64,000 nt of DNA from contig CALRRO020000003.1 of assembly GCA_943370595.1 (NCBI GenBank), forward strand, positions 1 through 64,000, written 5' to 3'. The position numbers and the translations under genes are program-made. The first letter of the stretch is position 1. Every line of letters begins with the position of its first letter. Below, one piece after another: positions 17,075 to 25,201 of this stretch. The notes beneath the pieces are model-generated. The model worked only from the letters and a program-made list of their open reading frames with translations. It had not been told where the DNA came from and did no database searches. This stretch comes from Piscinibacter sp943370595 (GTDB taxonomy: Bacteria; Pseudomonadota; Gammaproteobacteria; Burkholderiales; Burkholderiaceae_C).

Positions 17075-17764
17075 ATGCTGAGCGTGAAAGACCTGTTCGT
17101 CGCCTACGGGCAAAGCGAGGCGCTGCACGGCATCTCGTTCGAGGCGGCACCGAAGGAGACGGTGGCCATCATGGGCCGCAACGGCATGGGCAAGACCACG
17201 CTGTTCAAGAGCCTGATGGGCGTGCTGCCGACCAAGGCCGGCTCGGTCAGCGTCGCCGGCAACGACATCACGAAGGACGAGAGCTACCGGCGCGTCGCCA
17301 AGGGCATTGCCTACGTACCGCAGGGCCGCATGATCTTCCCGACGCTGACCGTCGAGGAGAACATCCAGACCGGTCTCGAGAACGCCAAGGACAAGCGCAT
17401 CCCCGAGGAGATCTACGCGCTGTTCCCGGTGCTGTGGGACATGAAGCGTCGCAAGGGCGGCAACCTCTCCGGCGGCCAGCAGCAGCAGCTCGCGATTGCC
17501 CGCGCACTCGTCACCAACCCGAAGGTGCTGCTGCTCGACGAGCCGACCGAGGGCATCCAGCCGTCGATCATCAAGGACATCGCCAAGGCGCTGAACGAGA
17601 TCCGCAAGCTGCGCGAGATCTCCATCGTCGTGTCCGAGCAGGTGCTGAGCTTCGCGATGGATGTCGCGGACCGCCTGTTCGTCATCGAAGGCGGGCGGCT
17701 CGTGCACGAGACCAGCCGCGCCGACACCGACGCCGCCCACATCAAGCAATACCTCTCCGTCTGA
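17075..17764 (+). CDS. urtE: Urea/amide ABC transporter ATP-binding protein UrtE
   Basis: A 229-residue LivF-type ATPase with Walker A GRNGMGKTTLFK, signature LSGGQQQQLAIARAL and Walker B LLLLDEPTEGIQPSII. The last of these and the YGQSEALHGISFEA start are typical of UrtE. CAGGAG lies just upstream, 23 bases after urtD. The formamidase gene follows after 32 bases, so import and hydrolysis are probably cotranscribed. Confidence 0.94.
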   Translation: MLSVKDLFVAYGQSEALHGISFEAAPKETVAIMGRNGMGKTTLFKSLMGVLPTKAGSVSVAGNDITKDESYRRVAKGIAYVPQGRMIFPTLTVEENIQTGLENAKDKRIPEEIYALFPVLWDMKRRKGGNLSGGQQQQLAIARALVTNPKVLLLDEPTEGIQPSIIKDIAKALNEIRKLREISIVVSEQVLSFAMDVADRLFVIEGGRLVHETSRADTDAAHIKQYLSV

Positions 17765-17796
17765 ACCCAAGACTTCATCCCCGAAGGAGCACAGCC

Positions 17797-19023
17797 ATGC
17801 CCGAAACCCTGATCAAGGTCGACCTTTCCAAGCCCGCACCGTCCAACGAGATGGTGCACAACCGCTGGCACCCGGACATTCCGATGGCCTGCTGGGTCAA
17901 GCCGGGCGACGAGTTCGTGCTCGAGACCTACGACTGGACCGGCGGCTTCATCAAGAACAACAACAGCGCCGACGACGTGCGCGACATCGATCTGTCGACG
18001 GTGCACTACCTCAGCGGCCCGGTGGGCGTGAAGGGCGCCGAGCCGGGCGACCTGCTGGTGGTCGACCTGCTGGACATCGGCGCCAAGGACGACAGCCTGT
18101 GGGGCTTCAACGGCTTCTTCAGCAAGAAGAACGGCGGCGGCTTCCTGACCGAGCACTTCCCGCAGGCGCAGAAGTCGATCTGGGACTTCCACGGCATGTT
18201 CACCACCAGCCGGCACGTGCCGGGCGTGAAGTACGCCGGCCTGATCCACCCCGGGCTGATCGGCTGCCTGCCGGACCCGAAGATGCTGGAGATGTGGAAC
18301 GCCCGCGAGCAGGCGCTGATCGACTCCGACCCGGCCACCAGCGGCCTGGCCAACCCGCCGTTCGCCGGCACTGCGCACATGGGCAAGCTGACCGGCGACG
18401 CGAAGGCCAAGGCCGCCGCCACCGGCGCGCGCACCGTGCCGCCGCGCGAACACGGCGGCAACTGCGACATCAAGGACCTGTCGCGCGGCTCGAAGATCTT
18501 CTTCCCCGTCTACGTCGACGGCGCCGGCCTGTCGGTGGGCGACCTGCACTTCAGCCAGGGCGACGGCGAGATCACCTTCTGCGGCGCCATCGAGATGGCC
18601 GGCTGGGTGCACATGAAGGTCAGCCTGATCAAGGGCGGCATGGCCAAGTACGGCATCAAGAACCCGATCTTCAAGCCCAGCCCGATCAAGCCGGTCTACG
18701 ACGACTACGTGATCTTCGAAGGCATCAGCGTCGACGAATCCGGCAAGCAGTACTACCTCGACGTGAACGTGGCCTACCGCCAGGCCTGCCTGAACGCCAT
18801 CGAATACCTGAAGAAGTTCGGCTACTCGGGGGCACAGGCCTACTCGATCCTCGGCACGGCGCCGGTGCAGGGGCACATCAGTGGCGTGGTCGACGTGCCC
18901 AACGCCTGCGCGACGCTGTGGCTGCCGACCGCGATCTTCGACTTCGACATCAACCCGAGCGCGGCCGGGCCGACGAAGTTCATCGACGGCAGCATCCAGA
19001 TGCCGCTGTCCCCCGACCTCTGA
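17797..19023 (+). CDS. fmdA: Formamidase (acetamidase/formamidase family)
   Basis: A 408-residue cytoplasmic amidase of the FmdA family, which hydrolyses formamide and, less well, other short amides to ammonia plus the acid. The length matches FmdA. Family segments are NRWHPDIPMACWVKPGDEF near residues 22-40, GAEPGDLLVVDLLDIG, PGLIGCLP, REHGGNCDIKDLSRGS and the C-terminal YGYSGAQ-like region. AAGGAG precedes the ATG. Its place behind an amide-type ABC importer and ahead of fmdB reproduces the Methylophilus fmd organisation. Confidence 0.95.
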   Translation: MPETLIKVDLSKPAPSNEMVHNRWHPDIPMACWVKPGDEFVLETYDWTGGFIKNNNSADDVRDIDLSTVHYLSGPVGVKGAEPGDLLVVDLLDIGAKDDSLWGFNGFFSKKNGGGFLTEHFPQAQKSIWDFHGMFTTSRHVPGVKYAGLIHPGLIGCLPDPKMLEMWNAREQALIDSDPATSGLANPPFAGTAHMGKLTGDAKAKAAATGARTVPPREHGGNCDIKDLSRGSKIFFPVYVDGAGLSVGDLHFSQGDGEITFCGAIEMAGWVHMKVSLIKGGMAKYGIKNPIFKPSPIKPVYDDYVIFEGISVDESGKQYYLDVNVAYRQACLNAIEYLKKFGYSGAQAYSILGTAPVQGHISGVVDVPNACATLWLPTAIFDFDINPSAAGPTKFIDGSIQMPLSPDL

Positions 19024-19039
19024 GCCGCGGAGCCGCCGC

Positions 19040-19381
19040 ATGCCCACCTACGACTACGCCTGTCCGTCTTGCGGCGGCTTCGACGCGCTGCGCTCTTTCG
19101 CGCAGCGCGACCAGCCTGCTGCCTGCCCCGACTGCGCGACGCCCTCACCACGGGTGTTCGCCGCCATGCCGCGGCTGGCCTGCCTCAGCAGCGAGACCCG
19201 CCGGGCGATGGAGACCAACGAGCGCGCCCGCCACGAGCCGAAGACCTCGGGCAGCTACCAGCGCATGCGCCACCCGGCCGGCTGCGGATGCTGTTCGCCC
19301 GGCAAGCGCGGTGCCACGGTGACGGCGGCCAACGGCGCCAAGGCCTTCCCGTCGAAGCGGCCCTGGATGATCAGCCACTGA
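19040..19381 (+). CDS. fmdB: FmdB-type zinc-ribbon regulatory protein
   Basis: A 113-residue protein. The N-terminal zinc ribbon (MPTYDYACPSCGGFD, then PAACPDC near residue 31) defines the FmdB family, named as putative regulators of formamidase expression. A C-terminal GCGCCSPGK cluster adds four more cysteine/glycine-rich positions. It starts 16 bases after fmdA and ends the amide operon. The mechanism is not established for the family, so a regulatory role remains a label by homology. Confidence 0.88.
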   Translation: MPTYDYACPSCGGFDALRSFAQRDQPAACPDCATPSPRVFAAMPRLACLSSETRRAMETNERARHEPKTSGSYQRMRHPAGCGCCSPGKRGATVTAANGAKAFPSKRPWMISH

Positions 19382-19473
19382 CCCAGGGGGAGGCCGTCGG
19401 CCGGCGCGGCCGGGCCCAGGGTGCTAAGCTTTCCGCCCCAAAAGCGAAAAGCGCCCTGCGCACGGAGACTGAC

Positions 19474-20625
19474 ATGCCCGGACTGTTGCCCGACGTCGAT
19501 CCTGACGGCCTGCTCGAATACTCGGTCGTCTACACCGACCGCGCGCTGAACCACATGTCGCGCAAGTTCCAGGGCGTGATGCGCGACATCTCCTCGGTGC
19601 TGAAGGACGCCTACCAGGCGCACTCGGCCATCGTCGTGCCTGGCAGCGGCAGCTACGGCATGGAAGCCGTGGCGCGCCAGTTCGCCACCGACAAGCACGC
19701 GCTGGTGATCCGCAACGGCTGGTTCAGCTTCCGCTGGACGCAGATCTTCGACATGGGCCGCATCCCGTCGTCGGTGACGGTGATGAAGGCGCGCCTGCAG
19801 GGCAGCGGCCGGCAGCAGCCGTTCGCGCCGGCGCCGATCGACGAAGTGGTGGCCGCCATCCGCCGCGAGAAGCCGGCGGTGGTGTTCGCGCCGCACGTCG
19901 AGACCTCGGCCGGCATGGTGCTGCCCGACGACTACCTGAAGGCCGTGGCCGACGCCGCGCACGAGGTCGGCGGCCTGTTCGTGCTCGACTGCATCGCCTC
20001 CGGCGCGCTGTGGGTGGACATGAAGGCCACCGGTGTCGACGTGCTGGTCAGCGCACCGCAGAAGGGCTGGACCGGCTCGCCCTGCTGCGCCTTCGTGATG
20101 CTCGGCGAGCGCGCCCGCGTCGCCATCGACGGCACCACCAGCACCAGCTTCGCGATGGACCTGAAGAAGTGGCTGTCGGTGATGGAGACCTACGAGAAGG
20201 GCGCCCACGTCTATCACACGACCATGCCGACCGACGCGCTGACGATCACGCGCGACGTGATGGTCGAGACCCGCGCGCTCGGCTTCGAGAAGCTGCGCGC
20301 CGCGCAGATCGAGCTCGGCCGCAAGGTGCGTGCGCTGATGCTGCGCCGCGGCTTCCCGAGCGTGGCGGCCGAAGGCTTCCAGGCTGCCGGCGTGGTGGTC
20401 AGCTACACCGACGACGACGGCCTGCACACCGGCAAGGCCTTCATCGCCGAAGGCCTGCAGAGCGCTGCCGGCGTGCCGCTGCAGTGCGACGAGCCGGCCG
20501 ACTTCAAGACCTTCCGCATCGGCCTGTTCGGCCTCGAGAAGCTGCAGCACGTCGACCGCACGGTGGCCAACCTCGAGGCGGCGCTCGACCGCATCGCGGC
20601 GCTCGGGCAGCGCGCCGCGGCCTGA
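19474..20625 (+). CDS. Class V PLP-dependent aminotransferase (alanine-glyoxylate / serine-pyruvate type)
   Basis: A 383-residue fold-type I aminotransferase. The PLP lysine is in LVSAPQKGWTGSP (near residue 195), with the preceding Asp in FVLDCIASGA and the GSGSYGMEA phosphate-binding loop near residue 57. It starts 92 bases after fmdB, so it may have its own promoter. Likely donors and acceptors are alanine, serine and glyoxylate. A ureidoglycine-glyoxylate transaminase is an alternative, given the nitrogen-scavenging context, but the sequence alone cannot decide. Confidence 0.82.
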   Translation: MPGLLPDVDPDGLLEYSVVYTDRALNHMSRKFQGVMRDISSVLKDAYQAHSAIVVPGSGSYGMEAVARQFATDKHALVIRNGWFSFRWTQIFDMGRIPSSVTVMKARLQGSGRQQPFAPAPIDEVVAAIRREKPAVVFAPHVETSAGMVLPDDYLKAVADAAHEVGGLFVLDCIASGALWVDMKATGVDVLVSAPQKGWTGSPCCAFVMLGERARVAIDGTTSTSFAMDLKKWLSVMETYEKGAHVYHTTMPTDALTITRDVMVETRALGFEKLRAAQIELGRKVRALMLRRGFPSVAAEGFQAAGVVVSYTDDDGLHTGKAFIAEGLQSAAGVPLQCDEPADFKTFRIGLFGLEKLQHVDRTVANLEAALDRIAALGQRAAA

Positions 20626-20644
20626 ACGTTCGCCGGGCCGGCGC

Positions 20645-21607
20645 GTGGCGACGGACGCGCACCGCCCCGGCTACGTGGCGCGCATCAACCGTGTCGTCGA
20701 CCACATCGATGCGCACCTGGCCGAGCCGCTGGACCTGGCGGCGCTGGCCGCGGTGGCGCATTTCTCGCCCTGGCATTTCCATCGGCTCTTCCAGGCCCTG
20801 ACCGGCGAGACGCTGGCCGAGCGCGTGCGCCGCCGCCGGCTGGAAGTGGCAGCCAGCCGCCTGCTCGCATCGCCGCCGCAGGCCGCCCTGACCATCGCGC
20901 TGGACGTGGGCTTCGGCTCGGCCGAGGTGTTCACGCGCGCCTTCAAGGCGCACTTCGGCGTCACGCCCAGCGCCTGGCGCGGCGGTGCGTGGCGCGACTG
21001 GGCGCTGCGCCACCGGGAGCAGCTCAGCAAGATTCATCAAGCGCAGCGCAAGGACCATCAAGCCGTGATCGAGGCACTTCGCCACGATGCCCAGCCATGG
21101 CAACAACGCCATGACGATCACGGAGCACCTGCCTTGAACATCGAACTCAGAACCCTTCCCGACACCACCGTGGCCTACCTGCGCCATGTCGGCCCCTATG
21201 GCAGCCCGGGCATCTCTGCGCTGTGGCAGCGCTTCAGTGCCTGGTGCGGCCAGCATGGCCTGCTGCAGCCCGGGCGCCTGCTGGTGGGCCTGAGCCAGGA
21301 CAGCGCGGACATCACGCCGCCGGAGAAGTGCCGCTACGACGCCTGCGTGCAGGTGGATGCCGGCTTCCGTGCCGAGGGCGAGATCGGCGTGCAGACGCTG
21401 GCCGGTGGCCGCTACGCCTGTGCGCGTTTCGAGGGCACGGCCATGGAGATCCACGGTGCCTGGATGCAGGTGTACGGCGGCTGGCTGCCCGGCAGCGGCT
21501 ACCAGCCCGACGACCGGCCCTGCCTCGAGCTCTACGACGGCACCGGGGTCGACGCCGAGACCGGCCGCTTCGGCTGCCTGCTCTGCGTGCCGCTCAAGCC
21601 GCTCTGA
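20645..21607 (+). CDS. AraC-family HTH with C-terminal GyrI-like effector domain
   Basis: A 320-residue regulator built like Rob-type proteins. Two N-terminal AraC helix-turn-helix motifs (about residues 10-115; LAALAAVAHFSPWHFHRLFQ and IALDVGFGSAEVFTRAFK) are followed by a GyrI-like small-molecule domain (about 160-320) starting with IELRTLPDTTVAYLRHVGPYG. The start is GTG at 20645, 19 bases after the aminotransferase stop. It could regulate the neighbouring amidase operon or respond to an unrelated hydrophobic ligand. Confidence 0.87.
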   Translation: MATDAHRPGYVARINRVVDHIDAHLAEPLDLAALAAVAHFSPWHFHRLFQALTGETLAERVRRRRLEVAASRLLASPPQAALTIALDVGFGSAEVFTRAFKAHFGVTPSAWRGGAWRDWALRHREQLSKIHQAQRKDHQAVIEALRHDAQPWQQRHDDHGAPALNIELRTLPDTTVAYLRHVGPYGSPGISALWQRFSAWCGQHGLLQPGRLLVGLSQDSADITPPEKCRYDACVQVDAGFRAEGEIGVQTLAGGRYACARFEGTAMEIHGAWMQVYGGWLPGSGYQPDDRPCLELYDGTGVDAETGRFGCLLCVPLKPL

Positions 21608-21625
21608 ACCCCGGTGGCCGCGCGC

Positions 21626-21644
21626 TACGTCGTTCGACGTATTC
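21626..21644. promoter_or_regulatory. Palindromic operator upstream of amiE
   Basis: TACGTC-GTTC-GACGTA followed by TTC. It matches the site at 12655-12673 except in the central spacer. It lies 55 bases before the amiE ATG. This is the second member of a two-site set that ties the amidase operon to the amide-importer operon. Confidence 0.6.
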
Positions 21645-21664
21645 CGCGGCCGCTTCCCGTTCGC

Positions 21665-21670
21665 TGCAAT
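21665..21670 (+). promoter_or_regulatory. Candidate -10 hexamer of the amiE operon
   Basis: TGCAAT sits 39 bases from the first base of the palindrome, exactly as the TACCTT hexamer does before urtA. The predicted start near 21677 leaves a leader of about 23 nt with GGGAGAG before the ATG. Confidence 0.35.
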
Positions 21671-21699
21671 GCACGCATCGATCACAGCGGGAGAGCACG

Positions 21700-22740
21700 A
21701 TGCACCACGGCGACATCTCGAGCAGCAAGGACACCGTCGGCGTCGCGGTCGTCAACTACAAGATGCCGCGCCTGCACACCAAGGCGGAGGTGCTGGCCAA
21801 CGCGCGCAACATCGCCTCGATGATCGAGGGCATGAAGCTCGGCCTGCCGGGCATGGACCTGGTGATCTTCCCCGAGTACAGCACGCACGGGATCATGTAC
21901 GACTCCAAGGAGATGTACGACACCGCCAGCACCGTGCCCGGCGACGAGACGGCGATCTTCGCGGCGGCCTGCAGGAAGGCCAAGGTCTGGGGCGTGTTCT
22001 CGCTGACCGGCGAGCGCCACGAGGAGCACCCGCACAAGGCGCCGTACAACACCCTGATCCTGATGAACGACCAGGGCGAGATCGTCCAGAAGTACCGCAA
22101 GATCATGCCCTGGGTGCCGATCGAGGGCTGGTACCCGGGCAACTGCACCTACGTCAGCGACGGCCCCAAGGGCCTGAAGGTCAGCCTGATCATCTGCGAC
22201 GACGGCAACTACCCCGAGATCTGGCGCGACTGCGCGATGAAGGGCGCCGAGCTCATCGTGCGCTGCCAGGGCTACATGTACCCGGCCAAGGAGCAGCAGA
22301 TCATGATGGCCAAGGCGATGGCCTTTGCCAACAACACCTACGTGGCGGTGGCCAACGCCGCCGGCTTCGACGGCGTGTACTCCTACTTCGGCCACAGCGC
22401 GATCGTCGGCTTCGACGGCCGCACGCTCGGCGAATGCGGCGAGGAAGAGATGGGCATCCAGTACGCGGCGCTGTCCAAGAGCCTGATCCGCGACTTCCGC
22501 AAGAACGGCCAGAGCGAGAACCACCTGTTCAAGCTGCTGCACCGCGGCTACACCGGGCTGATCAACTCGCGCGAGGGCGACAAGGGCGTGGCCGCCTGCC
22601 CCTACGAGTTCTACAGCCAATGGGTCAACGACCCCGAGGGCACGCGCAAGCGGGTTGAGGCGATCACGCGCGAGACCGTGGGCACCGAGGAGGCGCCGAT
22701 CGAGGGCATCCCGAACCCGGCCACCATCGGCCATCGCTGA
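21700..22740 (+). CDS. amiE: Aliphatic amidase
   Basis: A 346-residue nitrilase-superfamily amidase, the same length as Pseudomonas aeruginosa AmiE and clearly close to it from the opening HGDISSS segment onward. The catalytic triad is in the canonical positions: Glu59 (FPEYS), Lys134 (KYRKIMPW) and Cys166 (IICDDGN). It hydrolyses short aliphatic amides such as acetamide and propionamide to ammonia and the acid. It is the first gene of a probable operon with a AAA+ ATPase 10 bases downstream, and carries a palindromic operator upstream. Confidence 0.96.
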   Translation: MHHGDISSSKDTVGVAVVNYKMPRLHTKAEVLANARNIASMIEGMKLGLPGMDLVIFPEYSTHGIMYDSKEMYDTASTVPGDETAIFAAACRKAKVWGVFSLTGERHEEHPHKAPYNTLILMNDQGEIVQKYRKIMPWVPIEGWYPGNCTYVSDGPKGLKVSLIICDDGNYPEIWRDCAMKGAELIVRCQGYMYPAKEQQIMMAKAMAFANNTYVAVANAAGFDGVYSYFGHSAIVGFDGRTLGECGEEEMGIQYAALSKSLIRDFRKNGQSENHLFKLLHRGYTGLINSREGDKGVAACPYEFYSQWVNDPEGTRKRVEAITRETVGTEEAPIEGIPNPATIGHR

Positions 22741-22750
22741 AAGGCGCGCC

Positions 22751-23536
22751 ATGGATGCGTACCGCATCCGCAGCGAGCCGTACTACCAGGGCGCGGGCGA
22801 CGAGATCGCGCTGTTCGAGGCGGCGTACGCGAAGCGCCTGCCGCTGCTGCTCAAGGGGCCGACCGGCTGCGGCAAGACCCGCTTCGTCGAATACATGGCC
22901 TGGCGGCTCGGCAAGCCGCTGGTCACCGTGGCCTGCCACGACGAACTGAGCGCGGCCGACCTGGTCGGCCGCTGGCTGCTCGACGCCGAGGGCACGCGAT
23001 GGCAGGACGGCCCGCTGGCGCTGGCCGCACGCCACGGCGCGATCTGCTACCTCGACGAGCTGGTCGAGGCGCGCGCCGACACCACGGTGGTGATCCACCC
23101 GCTGGCCGACACGCGGCGCATGCTGCCGCTGTCGGCGCGCAACGAGCTGCTGAGCGCGCACCCCGACTTCGCGCTGGTCGTCTCCTACAACCCCGGCCCG
23201 CTGGCGCGAGAGCTCAAGCCTTCGACGCGGCAGCGCTTCTGCGCGCTGGAGTTCCACTACCCGGCGCCGGAGGCCGAGGCGGCCATCGTCGCCCGCGAGT
23301 CGGGCCTTGCGCTCGACGCGGCCGCGGCGATCGTCGCCTTCGGCGTGCGCACGCGGCGGCTGCAAGGCCATGGCCTGGACGAGGGCGCCTCGACGCGCAT
23401 GCTGGTGCATGCCGCGGTGCTGGCGGTGCAGGGCGTTGCGCCGCGGCGTGCCTGCCGCATGGCGGTGGTCGATGCGCTGAGCGACGAGCCCGGCGTCCAC
23501 GACGCGCTGCTCGCTGCGCTCGACGCCTCTTACTGA
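22751..23536 (+). CDS. MoxR-type AAA+ ATPase (CbbQ/NirQ/NorQ family)
   Basis: A 261-residue AAA+ protein. Walker A is KGPTGCGKTRF (residues 35-45), Walker B is ICYLDEL (98-104), and the sensor region is VVSYNPG. The family works with VWA-domain partners to activate or assemble metal enzymes such as Rubisco or NO reductase. Here it lies between amiE and a VWA gene with gaps of only about 10 bases. P. aeruginosa amiE is likewise followed by an ATPase gene, amiB, so a chaperone role toward the amidase is plausible but unproven. Confidence 0.88.
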   Translation: MDAYRIRSEPYYQGAGDEIALFEAAYAKRLPLLLKGPTGCGKTRFVEYMAWRLGKPLVTVACHDELSAADLVGRWLLDAEGTRWQDGPLALAARHGAICYLDELVEARADTTVVIHPLADTRRMLPLSARNELLSAHPDFALVVSYNPGPLARELKPSTRQRFCALEFHYPAPEAEAAIVARESGLALDAAAAIVAFGVRTRRLQGHGLDEGASTRMLVHAAVLAVQGVAPRRACRMAVVDALSDEPGVHDALLAALDASY

Positions 23537-23545
23537 GACCGGCCC

Positions 23546-25153
23546 ATGGGATCCGCCCTGCCCGAACCCGTGCTGAGCGCAGAAGCGCCGCACACACGCA
23601 TCTCGCTCGAGCCGCTGCGCCAGACGCTGCGTGCGCTCTGGGGGCTGGACGCGGCCGTGCTCGCCGACGCGGACGGGCCGTGCCTGGTCGACCGCAGCAT
23701 CCGGCTGCCGCACGCCGCGCCGCCCGGTCAGGTGCCCGAGGCCTGGCGCCTGGCCGCCGCAGCGCATGCCGCGGCGCACCTGATCTACTCGCCGCCGGTG
23801 CTCGACGGCCGTGGCCTGCGCCCGATCGTGCGCGCGCTGGTCGGTGTGCTGGAAGACGCCCGCGTCGAGGCGTTGGCCGGCCGCGAGCTGCCCGGCCTGC
23901 TGCGCTGGTGGCGGCCGCTGCACACGGTCACGCCGCTCGATGGCGACGGTGTCGAGACCCTGCTGCTGCGCCTGGCCCGCGCCCTGGCCGACCCGCGCTA
24001 CGACGACCCGCACCCGTGGGTGCGCAAGGGCCGCAGCCTGTTCTTCCTCGATGCTGAGGGCGCGGTGCTGGCCGAACCGCGCGCCGAGCGGCTGCGCGAG
24101 CTCGCCTCGCGGCTGGGCCACGACCTCGGCCAGATGCGGCTGCAGTTCAACGCCAAGGGCTACCGCCCGGGCCCGGACTACCGCGACGACCACCGCTGGA
24201 TGTGGCCGGCGCCGTCCAGCGACACGGCCGCCGAGCAAGCTGCACCACCGCCGCCGGGGCGCACGCCGCCCGCGCCCGACGCCGACGAAGACGCCACCCG
24301 CCACCCCGAATGGGACCGACTGATCGCCCGGCTGCGGCCGGCCTGGTGCCGCGTCGCCGAGCAGCGTGTGCAGACACAGGACGGTCTGCCGCCGACCGCC
24401 GAGTCGCCGATGCCGGCGGCATGGCGACGTGCCTTGCTCGGCCCTCGCGCCCGGGGCGCCTGGCAACTGCGCCAGGAGGGGCCGCAGATCGATCTCGACG
24501 CGCTGGTGCGTCTGCGAGTCGCCCGGCGCAGCGGCCGCGCCGGTGACGACCGCCTGCACCGCGGCCGCGCGCGCAACCGGCGCGTCGGCAGCGCGCTGCT
24601 GCTGATCGACCGCTCGGCGTCGACGGCCGCGCCCTGGGGCGACTCGCCGCTCAGCCAGCTGCAGGCCGCCAGCGAGATGGCCTGGCAGGTGGCGCGCGCA
24701 CTGGCCGGCGTCGGCCTCGTGACCGCGATCGCGGCGTTCAGCTCGAACGGCCGCCATGCCGTGCAGTGGCAACCGGTGCTGGACTTCGGCGACCCGCTGG
24801 ATCCGGCCTGCCGGGCCCGCGTCGCGGCGCTGCGCAGCGGCGGCTCGACGCGCCTGGGCGCCGCGCTGCGCCATGGCGCACGGCAGCTCGCGCGGCGTCG
24901 CGACGGCGAGCAGATCCTGCTGGTGATCAGCGATGCCGACCCGCACGACGTCGACGTGCACGACCCGCGCTACCTCGTCGACGATGCGCGCCACGCGGTG
25001 CGGCGTGCACGCCGCCAGGGTCTGACGGTGGCCTGCCTGCTGGTCGATCCGGCCGGCGGCGCGGCCGCGCGGCGCATCTTCGGCGCACGCGGCACCGCGG
25101 CCCCGCTGCGCCTCGACGAACTGCCGCGGCGGCTGCACACGTTGCTCGGCTGA
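23546..25153 (+). CDS. VWA-domain partner of the MoxR ATPase (NorD/CbbO-like)
   Basis: A 535-residue protein. The N-terminal helical region has a histidine-rich AAAHAAAHLIYSP block near residue 72. A proline-rich linker spans about 225-245. The C-terminal VWA domain (about 345-535) has an intact MIDAS motif, LLLIDRSAS (Asp355, Ser357, Ser359), and VISDADPHDVD. This layout matches NorD/CbbO-type partners of CbbQ/NorQ ATPases. It starts 9 bases after the ATPase gene. The client protein is not known. Confidence 0.86.
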   Translation: MGSALPEPVLSAEAPHTRISLEPLRQTLRALWGLDAAVLADADGPCLVDRSIRLPHAAPPGQVPEAWRLAAAAHAAAHLIYSPPVLDGRGLRPIVRALVGVLEDARVEALAGRELPGLLRWWRPLHTVTPLDGDGVETLLLRLARALADPRYDDPHPWVRKGRSLFFLDAEGAVLAEPRAERLRELASRLGHDLGQMRLQFNAKGYRPGPDYRDDHRWMWPAPSSDTAAEQAAPPPPGRTPPAPDADEDATRHPEWDRLIARLRPAWCRVAEQRVQTQDGLPPTAESPMPAAWRRALLGPRARGAWQLRQEGPQIDLDALVRLRVARRSGRAGDDRLHRGRARNRRVGSALLLIDRSASTAAPWGDSPLSQLQAASEMAWQVARALAGVGLVTAIAAFSSNGRHAVQWQPVLDFGDPLDPACRARVAALRSGGSTRLGAALRHGARQLARRRDGEQILLVISDADPHDVDVHDPRYLVDDARHAVRRARRQGLTVACLLVDPAGGAAARRIFGARGTAAPLRLDELPRRLHTLLG

Positions 25154-25201
25154 GCGCAGATCGCGCTATCGTCTCCGCTCTGGCCGATCGGAGGCACGGC
25201 G

